Shown in pieces: positions 56,439-64,000 of a stretch of DNA of 64,000 nucleotides. The stretch covers positions 248,001 to 312,000 of the forward strand of contig NZ_LMLZ01000022.1 of NCBI RefSeq assembly GCF_001422735.1, written 5' to 3'. The notes beneath the pieces are model-generated. The model saw only the letters and a list, made by a program, of their open reading frames with translations, was not told where the DNA came from and searched no databases. Source of the stretch: Acidovorax sp. Leaf78. GTDB lineage: Bacteria > Pseudomonadota > Gammaproteobacteria > Burkholderiales > Burkholderiaceae_C. The position numbers and the translations under genes were made by a program. How positions within the stretch are numbered: the first letter of the stretch is position 1; every line of letters begins with the position of its first letter.

Positions 56439-57956
56439 CTACTTGTGGCTGCCGCCCGAGGAGTACCCACCGTACGAGCCTCCCGAGCTGCGGTAGCTGG
56501 ACGAGGACGAGCAGTTCTCTTTTTGCGGGTCGCAACTGGAGCAGCGGCTGAGCAAGAGCAGCAGGATCAAAATCACCACCGCGATGATGATGATGGTGCC
56601 GCAGCCCAGGCCCGACTTGGCCACGAACGGGCCCGGGTCGTCGCGTTTGAGCACGTCCTGCTTGTCTTCGAGCTTGAAGGCCTTGGCCACCGTGTCGCTG
56701 GCCAGCTTGTCCCCGGCGGACCAGGTGATCTCGTTGGTGCTTTGCTCCATCGACAGCACGCCCTTGCTGCCCTCGAAGTCGCGGTTGAAGGTCTTCTGGC
56801 CGCGCGTGACCTGCCAGTAGAACTCGCCCAGCACGTAGGTCGTCTCGGCCTCGTAGCTGTACTTGAGCTTGTAGGTCGTGCCCAGGTAGGTGGCGGTGCT
56901 GCCGGTGCCGGCCAGCTGCGGCGCGCCGGTGGTGGGGCGCACCATGCTCCAGCCTTCTTCCGAATCGACCAGGAACGCGAAGCCGCGCTTCTGGTTGTAG
57001 AGCAGGTATTCGCTCCAGCCGAAGTGTTCGTCGTCGCCGGGCGCAACGCCCATGCGGTGCTGAAAGCCCACCACCTGCCAGTGCACGCCCTGCAGCTGGC
57101 CCTTGCTGCCCAGCGGGATGATGGGCTGCACGGGCTCGTCCTGCTCGGCAGAGCGCAGCTCGCCGCCCACGCCGCCACTGAGGTCGATGATGCTGGCGCA
57201 CGAGCCGCAGGTGAGGCTCTTGGTGCTGGACAGCTGCACCTGCACCGGTGCGCCGCAGTGCGGGCAGCTGAACTGGCGACCTTTTTCTTCCTTGGCGGAC
57301 TCGTCCTTCAGGCCCTGCAGCTGCAGGTCTTCGAGCAGCACAGACTTGCCGCGCTCCACATTGGGCGGGGTGTGGCCGTAGTCGATGCTGACCACTTCGC
57401 CGTCGGCGCTGCGCAGCTCAACCATGCCGAAGGGGTGCCCCAGCGGCGGTAGTTTGGGCAGCTCGCCCTGCGCGGAGATGAGCGATGCCTGGCCGGTGTA
57501 GGCGACGCTGTAGGGCTTGCCGTTGATGGCCGTGGTGGTGCCAACGCGAAAGCGCTCGGCCGCGGGCATCTCGCGGCCCGGGTCGATGGTCCGGGTGAAG
57601 ACGTAGGCGCCGTTGTCCTCGCCCAGCGTGGCCAGGGTGCCGTCGTTGAGGAACGCCGCCCATTCGGTCCACACGCCCGCGTCGCCCTTGTACTGGAGGC
57701 GGCCGACCAGGGTGAAGGGAATGTCCTTGCCATCGAGCTGAATCCGCCCGCTGGCCATGAGCTGCAGCGGGCTGTGGTCGTCGAACAGCTCGGCCATCTT
57801 GCCCAGGCGCTGCAGCACGTCACCGTTGCGCACCACGGTGCTCTGGCAGTAGCCGCAGACGGCGTGCGTGGACTGCGCGCTGCGGAATTCAACCGGCGCG
57901 CCGCAGCCCGGGCAGGGCGCGCGGTAGTAACGCTGTGTGGGGTCGGCGGTGGCCAT
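56439..57956 (-). CDS. DUF4178 protein with two zinc ribbons and a C-terminal membrane helix
   Basis: The 505-residue protein starts with a zinc ribbon (CPGCGAPVEFRSAQSTHAVC then GYC) and a first DUF4178 domain with ELFDDHSPLQLMASGRIQLD and WTEWAAFLNDGTLATLGED. A second zinc ribbon (CPHCGAPVQVQLSSTKSLTC then GSC) and a second DUF4178 domain (LQGVHWQVVGFQHRMG...WSEYLLYNQKRGFAFL) follow. One membrane helix (TIIIIAVVILILLLLLSRC) and a Ser/Gly/Tyr-rich tail close it. The bulk is cytoplasmic. No enzymatic residues are known; the family looks like an adaptor or lipid-facing scaffold. It sits between the SPFH gene and DUF350, all on the minus strand. Confidence 0.88.
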   Translation of the reverse strand: MATADPTQRYYRAPCPGCGAPVEFRSAQSTHAVCGYCQSTVVRNGDVLQRLGKMAELFDDHSPLQLMASGRIQLDGKDIPFTLVGRLQYKGDAGVWTEWAAFLNDGTLATLGEDNGAYVFTRTIDPGREMPAAERFRVGTTTAINGKPYSVAYTGQASLISAQGELPKLPPLGHPFGMVELRSADGEVVSIDYGHTPPNVERGKSVLLEDLQLQGLKDESAKEEKGRQFSCPHCGAPVQVQLSSTKSLTCGSCASIIDLSGGVGGELRSAEQDEPVQPIIPLGSKGQLQGVHWQVVGFQHRMGVAPGDDEHFGWSEYLLYNQKRGFAFLVDSEEGWSMVRPTTGAPQLAGTGSTATYLGTTYKLKYSYEAETTYVLGEFYWQVTRGQKTFNRDFEGSKGVLSMEQSTNEITWSAGDKLASDTVAKAFKLEDKQDVLKRDDPGPFVAKSGLGCGTIIIIAVVILILLLLLSRCSSCDPQKENCSSSSSYRSSGGSYGGYSSGGSHK

Positions 57957-58059
57957 CGTGCTGTGTTGGTGCTGCGCCGTTCAGCGCGATGCAGGGCCGG
58001 TGAAGGCCCTGGCGCTTGTCCCTCGCGCGCAGGCAGCTATTATTATGATAGCAACCGGG

Positions 58060-59115
58060 TCAGATCAGCTTCTTGAGCAGCTCGGCCTTCTTGGCGTCGA
58101 ACTCTTCCTGGGTCAGGATGCCCTTGGACTTGAGCTCGCCCAACTTCTCCAGCGTGGCCATCACCTCGTCGGGCCGCACGCCCGCGGGCGCAGCCGCCGC
58201 CTGGGCAGCCGCTGCGGCAGCAGGAGCCACCGGCGTCTGCAGGCCTTGCTGCAGGTTCTGCGCCAGCACCTGGCCCAGCGCCACGCCGGCCCCGAGGCCC
58301 ATGGCGTCGCCCGCAATGCCTCCACCGCCGTTGCCCGAGCCTTCGGCGAACTTGGGGATGGCCTGCGCCGTCTGGTACTGCATGAACTTGGCCATGTCGT
58401 TGCCGACCATGCCCATGCCGATCTTCTGGTCGAGGATCTTCTGCAGCTCTTCGGGCAGCGAGACGTTCTGGACCGTGAGGTTCTCGATCAAGAGGCCCAG
58501 CTTGGCGAAGATGGGCGCGAGCTCCTTGGTCAGCGCATCGGCGAACATGACCTGGTTGGCCGCCAGGTCCAGGAACGGCAGGCCGCTGCCGGCAATGGCG
58601 TTGCTGATGTTCTGCAGCACCAGGCCGCGCAGCTGGCCTTCGAGGTCCGCCACGGGGTAGGACTCTCGCGTGCCGGAAATCTCGGTGTGGAACAGCTTGG
58701 GGTCGGCAATGCGGAAGGAGTAATTGCCGAACGCGCGCAGGCGCACCGCACCGAAGTCCTTGTCGCGGATCGTGATGGGCTGGGGCGTGCCCCACTTCTG
58801 GTCGATCTGCTGGCGCGTGCTGAAGAAGTAGACGTCGCTCTTGAAGGGGGACTCGAAGAGCTTGTCCCAGTTCTTGAGGTACGTCAGCACCGGCAGCGTC
58901 TGCGTGGTGAGCTTGTAGGTGCCGGGCGTGAACACGTCGGCCACCTGGCCTTCGTTCACGAAGATGGCCATCTGCGACTCGCGCACCACCAGCGTGCCGC
59001 CGTTCTGGATTTCCATGTCGCGCATGGGGAAGCGCCAGGCCAGGGTGCCGTCCCCCTCTTCGGTCCATTGAATGATGTCAATGAACTGTTTCTTGATGAA
59101 GTCCATGAGGGCCAT
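58060..59115 (-). CDS. SPFH domain protein with C-terminal SHOCT motif (YdjI-like)
   Basis: The 351-residue protein has an SPFH/band-7 core. Its features are WRFPMRDMEIQNGGTLVVRE, VFTPGTYKLTTQTLPVLTYL, PQPITIRDKDFGAVRLRAFG and the coiled segment IGMGMVGNDMAKFMQYQTAQ. A Gly/Ala-rich linker follows. The SHOCT helical hairpin TLEKLGELKSKGILTQEEFD then AKKAELLKKL closes the chain. SPFH proteins oligomerise on membranes and gather partners into microdomains. GGGAG precedes the ATG. It is the first gene of the module whose later members are DUF4178, DUF350, the aminopropyltransferase, the amine oxidase and the L,D-transpeptidase. Confidence 0.92.
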   Translation of the reverse strand: MALMDFIKKQFIDIIQWTEEGDGTLAWRFPMRDMEIQNGGTLVVRESQMAIFVNEGQVADVFTPGTYKLTTQTLPVLTYLKNWDKLFESPFKSDVYFFSTRQQIDQKWGTPQPITIRDKDFGAVRLRAFGNYSFRIADPKLFHTEISGTRESYPVADLEGQLRGLVLQNISNAIAGSGLPFLDLAANQVMFADALTKELAPIFAKLGLLIENLTVQNVSLPEELQKILDQKIGMGMVGNDMAKFMQYQTAQAIPKFAEGSGNGGGGIAGDAMGLGAGVALGQVLAQNLQQGLQTPVAPAAAAAAQAAAAPAGVRPDEVMATLEKLGELKSKGILTQEEFDAKKAELLKKLI

Positions 59116-59396
59116 GTCTGCTCCCAAAGCAAAGAGAAGGGGGTTGAAGAGAGCGGCCATCATAGCAACGGGGCTGCAGGCCTCCGGCGCTTTTTTCAGG
59201 GTGCGGCCGTGAAGTAGTTCACACCCTGCGCTGTCCTCGTACCGGCCAGCACAGGCTCGGCACGGTGCATAGCGGCTATCTCTGCATTAGCGGCAATCAA
59301 TTGGTGTTCGCTATTGAGAATGCCTACCATTCACTCCATGCCTTCCCGAGCCGTTCCACACCCGGGATCGGCGTTGCCACTGACAGGAGCCCCACC

Positions 59397-59666
59397 ATGA
59401 CCCGCATCCGCCAAGCCGCTCACCAGAACAAGACCATGCTGATGAAAACCGGCAGCTATTACCTGGTACACATCTGCGTCGCCGCGATGGTGGCCTACGC
59501 GGTGACGGGCAATTTCTGGGCGTCGCTCACGTTGAGCCTGCTGGAGCCTACCGTGCAGGCGGTGGCGTTTTTCTTTCACGAAAAGGCCTGGGACCGCAAG
59601 CTGCGCAAAGCCGCAGGCACAGCGCCCGGTGGTGCGCATGCAGCGCTTGCGGCACAGCCCGGGTGA
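59397..59666 (+). CDS. DUF2061 membrane protein
   Basis: The 89-residue protein has two hydrophobic helices, SYYLVHICVAAMVAYAVTG and FWASLTLSLLEPTVQAVAFF. It shows the family pattern K-x-x-x-Y-x-x-x-H and FFFHEKAWDRKLR at the end. CAGGAG precedes the ATG. DUF2061 proteins are small inner-membrane proteins of unknown role. It is followed 56 bases later by a 31-codon ORF with a near-identical ribosome site. Confidence 0.88.
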   Translation: MTRIRQAAHQNKTMLMKTGSYYLVHICVAAMVAYAVTGNFWASLTLSLLEPTVQAVAFFFHEKAWDRKLRKAAGTAPGGAHAALAAQPG

Positions 59667-59722
59667 CGAGAGTCCGAGCCCTTCCTTCATCCATCAGCAA
59701 CCGACCCCGCAAGGAGCCCACC

Positions 59723-59818
59723 ATGTACAAGATTCCTCTGCACAGCCGTTCGACCGCTGGCCTGGCGTTTCAGCGCTGGCTTGTCGACCGCTTGGCGCGC
59801 ATGGCGTCGACGCACTGA
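59723..59818 (+). CDS. Candidate small protein, 31 residues
   Basis: The ORF encodes MYKIPLHSRSTAGLAFQRWL then VDRLARMASTH. AAGGAG lies 6 bases before the ATG, and the leader GGAGCCCACCATG nearly copies that of the DUF2061 gene just upstream (GGAGCCCCACCATG). The peptide is basic and amphipathic. No family is recognised. It is too short for usual gene finders. Translation is likely from the signal strength, but function is unknown. Confidence 0.5.
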   Translation: MYKIPLHSRSTAGLAFQRWLVDRLARMASTH

Positions 59819-59842
59819 CGCCATCGTCGGAAAACCCGGCGC

Positions 59843-59873
59843 AAAAACGACGATGCCCCGCAATCGGGGCATC
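59843..59873 (-). terminator. Hairpin terminator of the flagellar-rod-like gene
   Basis: GATGCCCCG (59852-59860) and CGGGGCATC (59865-59873) form a perfect 9-base stem with a 4-base loop. On the minus strand TTTTT follows four bases later. It could also act on the small plus-strand ORF. Confidence 0.75.
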
Positions 59874-59931
59874 AGGTGATACAGAAGGGGCCAGAAGCAA
59901 CTGCAGCCCGCCACGGCGGTTTGCTTGCCGG

Positions 59932-60237
59932 TCAGGCCCGGGTGTCGAGCAGCGATCCCATCATCTGATCCTGCGTCTTGATGGTCTGCAGGTTGGCCTT
60001 GAACGCATAGGTGGCCGACATCTGCTCCACCGCCTCCTGCTCCAGCGCCACGCCCTTGGCGTCCTGCTCGCGCTGCACCGTGGCCTGCACGCCCGCACTG
60101 TCCTTGGCCTCCTGCTGCGCCACCACCTCGCGGCGGTAGCCGGGGGTGTTCATGTTGGCCACGTTGTTGGCCGAGGCATCCAGGCGCAACTGGGCGGCCT
60201 GCAGGCCGGAACTGCCGATGGAGGAAATGCTGGCCAT
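59932..60237 (-). CDS. Flagellar basal-body rod family protein, stand-alone
   Basis: The 101-residue protein has the flagellar rod N-terminal signature IGSSGLQAAQLRLDASANNV then ANMNTPGYRRE (about 6-37) and the C-terminal rod helix SATYAFKANLQTIKTQDQMM then GSLLDTRA. The central part typical of FlgB/FlgC/FlgG is reduced to about 30 polar residues. No other flagellar gene is near. It may be a genuine minor rod/hook protein encoded outside the main cluster or a reduced paralog. The ATG at 60237 is preceded by GGAG. Confidence 0.85.
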   Translation of the reverse strand: MASISSIGSSGLQAAQLRLDASANNVANMNTPGYRREVVAQQEAKDSAGVQATVQREQDAKGVALEQEAVEQMSATYAFKANLQTIKTQDQMMGSLLDTRA

Positions 60238-60439
60238 GGTGTGCTCCGCGATAAGGGCCGATAAATAAGTTGGTAGCCGAATTGCCATTGTTCTCGCAAC
60301 TGTTGCAGCACGCAAGGCCAAACGGTTCTAGCAGGTAGGCACTGTGATGATCGGCGTACAGACCAGAACGCGCACCGGAAGTGCGAACACGTTTTGCTAC
60401 ATAAAATCGCACGATCTTTACACATCAAGAAGAGGGAAA

Positions 60440-62074
<1,635 letters not shown>

Positions 62075-62463
62075 CATAGATATCGATCCAGCACCGCAGA
62101 TGGGACGCACTCCGCGCGGTGTCTTTCAGCAAAGCTTAGTCAGCGAAGACTGAGGACAGGTAATAATTAGAACAGCACAGCACAAGCACATCGCATCTGG
62201 CTGATCTATATGCCTACTCGTCTGGCTGCTCAGGCAGTGGCATGCAGCAACGATTACCTGATTTCGCCTTGACGGGGTAGAGAGCAGATGTTTGCCACTG
62301 CACCCGTAGCGCTCGTGTGCAGCCAAGACATTCTGAGGCAGCATCGCGGGTCCATCGCAGAGTTGCCACTGGAAGAGGGAGAAACTCAGCTCGACGGAAT
62401 GACCCGAGCGAAGATGAGAAGAGCTGCAATCTTCAAGAGCACAAGGAATGCAAGCCGGCTTCA
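62075..62463. other. Intergenic region without a recognised gene
   Basis: About 390 bases between the convergent propeller and LysR genes. I see only short open frames with no ribosome site and no matching family, and no strong hairpin with a T-run. GC content is intermediate between the two flanks. Confidence 0.4.
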
Positions 62464-63447
62464 TCATCCATGTGTCTGCACCAGGCACTGCGCAAACGCC
62501 TGCGCGGCCCGCGGCGGCTGGGGCGACTTGCGCAGCACGCTCACGAATTCGCAGCGGTAAAAGAACTGCGCGGGCGACACCGCCTGCATCAGCCCCTGGC
62601 GCTCGAAGCTCTCCGCATAGTGGTCAGGCAGAAAACCCAGGTAGCGCCCGGACAGGATCAGCGTCGCGATCGACTCCTGGTCGAACCCCGTCGCCTTGCG
62701 CGGCAGGCGGGCGCTGTGGCTGAGTTCCATGTTGGGCGAGTGGTAGCCCAGGCCGGCGAACTGGTAGGCGCGCAAGGCCTCCCAGGTCAGGCTGGCATGG
62801 TCGGTGCCGAACAGCGGGTGCCGGGCGCCGCAGTACAGCAGCATGGTCTCGGTGAACAGGTTGGCATACACCAGGCTTTGCGACGCGCGGTGCGCCGGGA
62901 TGATGCCCACGTGGAAGCTGCCGTCGATCAGCCCGCGCTCGATGGCGTTGATGCTGGCCACGTGCATCTGCAGGCTGACCTCGGGCGCCTGGCTGGCGAA
63001 AAGGGCGATGGCGTCGCCGATGTGCGCGGCGGGGTTGCTGGCCGTCTTGTCGAACACCGCCACCTCCAGCCGCCCGCCCATGCGGCGGTGGATGTCGTCG
63101 ATGCTGCTGCGAAAGGCGTCCACGGCGGACAGCAGGCGCAGGGTTTCGTCATACACGCGCTGGCCCTCGGCTGTGAGCGCAAAGCCCGCGCGGCCCCGGC
63201 GGCACAGGGTGAGGCCCAGGCGGGTTTCCAGGTCCTTCATGTGGCGGCTGACGGTGCTGGTGCCGATGTTCAGCTCCAGCTCGGCCGCCGACATGCCGCC
63301 GCACTCCACCACGCTCTTGAACACCTGCAAAAGGCGCAGATCCATGTCACTGAGCTGGCCCAGCACGGCGCGGTGCCGGGCGTTGGGGCTCGACAGCGAT
63401 GTGGCCGGGGGAACGGAGGATGGCTCGGGGGTGTCTTTTACTTGCAT
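62464..63447 (-). CDS. LysR family transcriptional regulator
   Basis: The 327-residue regulator has the LysR DNA-binding domain (MDLRLLQVFKSVVECGGMSA then LNIGTSTVSRHMKDLETRLG) after an unusual 33-residue polar head. The effector domain starts GGRLEVAVFDKTASNPAAHI. The true start may be the Met at about residue 35. It is divergent, 151 bases, from the aminotransferase gene and probably controls it. A TTGATATTGCACTATTGG stretch near the middle of the gap could hold the promoter or operator. Confidence 0.9.
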   Translation of the reverse strand: MQVKDTPEPSSVPPATSLSSPNARHRAVLGQLSDMDLRLLQVFKSVVECGGMSAAELELNIGTSTVSRHMKDLETRLGLTLCRRGRAGFALTAEGQRVYDETLRLLSAVDAFRSSIDDIHRRMGGRLEVAVFDKTASNPAAHIGDAIALFASQAPEVSLQMHVASINAIERGLIDGSFHVGIIPAHRASQSLVYANLFTETMLLYCGARHPLFGTDHASLTWEALRAYQFAGLGYHSPNMELSHSARLPRKATGFDQESIATLILSGRYLGFLPDHYAESFERQGLMQAVSPAQFFYRCEFVSVLRKSPQPPRAAQAFAQCLVQTHG

Positions 63448-63598
63448 AAATCGTCAAGTAAACATTGATATTGCACTATTGGAGAGATTAACAGGCGGCA
63501 CAACAATGCGCTGTCGGCCGGGCTTTGCCACGCAAGGCCCTGCGCTGCCCCCTTACCGTCCTTTCACCCCGCCATTCACCGCCGCCCTGGAGACCGCC

Positions 63599-64000
63599 AT
63601 GAGCTTCGTCCACATCGAAAAACCCGCCGCTGGCCCGGACAGCCCTCGCATGGATGCCGAATGGCTCGATGCGCACTGGATGCCCTTCACCGGCAACCGC
63701 AACTTCAAGGCCAAGCCGCGCATGATCGTGAGCGGCCAGGGCGCCTACTACACCGACGCCGAAGGCCGCAAGATCTTCGACGGCCTGTCGGGCCTGTGGT
63801 GCTCCGGTCTCGGGCATGGCCGCAAGGACGTGGCCGAAGCCATCGGCAAGGCCGCGGCCACGCTGGACTACTCGCCCGCGTTCCAGTTCGGCCACCCGGC
63901 CTCGTTCGCGCTGGCCAACAAGCTCAAGGAGCTGACGCCCGCAGGCCTGGACTACGTGTTCTTCACAGGCTCGGGCTCCGAGTCGGCCGACACCTCGCTC
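63599..64000 (+). CDS. Beta-alanine / omega-amino-acid:pyruvate aminotransferase (3' end missing)
   Basis: The first 134 residues of a class-III PLP aminotransferase are present, and the frame stays open to the window edge. WLDAHWMPFTGNRNFKAKPR is the signature of beta-alanine:pyruvate transaminases. It is followed by GQGAYYTDAEGRKIFDGLSG, LWCSGLGHGRKDVAEAIGKA, and YVFFTGSGSESADTSL with the phosphate-binding GSGSE(S/A). The catalytic lysine lies beyond the window. These enzymes take the amino group from beta-alanine or other omega-amino acids in polyamine, taurine or pyrimidine breakdown. CTGGAGA precedes the ATG. Confidence 0.93.
   Translation, partial: MSFVHIEKPAAGPDSPRMDAEWLDAHWMPFTGNRNFKAKPRMIVSGQGAYYTDAEGRKIFDGLSGLWCSGLGHGRKDVAEAIGKAAATLDYSPAFQFGHPASFALANKLKELTPAGLDYVFFTGSGSESADTSL

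Noticed and set aside
60257..60264. GCCGATAA, a flagellar sigma-28 -10 match
   Set aside because: It points away from the flagellar-rod-like gene and has no TAAA at the proper upstream spacing.

Overview
The window is high-GC DNA from a Comamonadaceae betaproteobacterium, most probably Acidovorax or a close relative. This rests on the protein families (orphan Bug-type tricarboxylate-binding proteins, OmpC-type porins, DUF6402, IPTL-CTERM-like adhesins) and on a dispersed intergenic repeat built around ATAGCTGCTAGCGCTT-like sequence. It is chromosomal: uvrA, ssb, mnmA and the riboflavin synthase gene are present. I found no tRNA, rRNA, CRISPR array or intact insertion sequence.

Layout. 1-3.7 kb: the 3' part of an AcoR-type sigma-54 activator gene, then a lower-GC patch with a small membrane-anchored protein gene and a frameshifted DUF6402 gene. 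3.7-7 kb: uvrA on the minus strand. 7.0-17.0 kb: a tight ten-gene plus-strand operon lying between uvrA and the MFS-ssb pair. It encodes an APS kinase (CysC), an Asp/Asn-hydroxylase-like dioxygenase, two sulfotransferases, a GNAT acetyltransferase, three tandem phage-tail-collar (MdpB-like) proteins and a 1450-residue DUF4347/fibronectin-repeat surface protein. It reads as a self-contained system that makes PAPS and modifies surface or secreted structures, and I regard it as the most novel locus here. 17.4-23.3 kb: MFS transporter, ssb, a DUF3592-like membrane protein, a Bax-inhibitor-1 family protein and a two-repeat lipoprotein. 23.5-34.6 kb: a cellulose operon, bcsD-bcsP-bcsQ-bcsA-bcsB-bcsC, on the minus strand and without bcsZ.

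34.9-45.8 kb: mnmA preceded by a LysR gene, then two tricarboxylate modules. The first is a PrpF-type isomerase, a Bug protein and a porin, divergent from the LysR gene across a pair of long direct repeats. The second is tcuR, tcuA, tcuB and a Bug protein. Together they suggest uptake and oxidation of tricarballylate or aconitate into the citric acid cycle. 45.9-51.2 kb: Nudix, GNAT, NTF2-like, riboflavin synthase, phytase-like esterase and DUF4892-OmpA genes. 51.3-59.1 kb, minus strand: a membrane module of SPFH-SHOCT protein, two-zinc-ribbon DUF4178 protein, DUF350 protein, membrane-fused aminopropyltransferase, Tat-exported flavin amine oxidase and an L,D-transpeptidase, whose joint function is not established.

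59.4-64 kb: a DUF2061 protein, a 31-codon small ORF with a strong ribosome-binding site, a stand-alone flagellar-rod-like protein, a lower-GC PQQ-propeller lipoprotein, a LysR regulator and, divergent from it, the 5' part of a beta-alanine/omega-amino-acid:pyruvate aminotransferase gene that runs off the window.

Two mobile-looking repeat families stand out. Copies of the Comamonadaceae repeat have entered coding sequence: one adds about 20 residues inside the flavin amine oxidase, another makes the C-terminus of TcuA and the ribosome-binding site of tcuB. A second, palindromic family built on GGCTTCGACAGGCTCAGC occurs twice.
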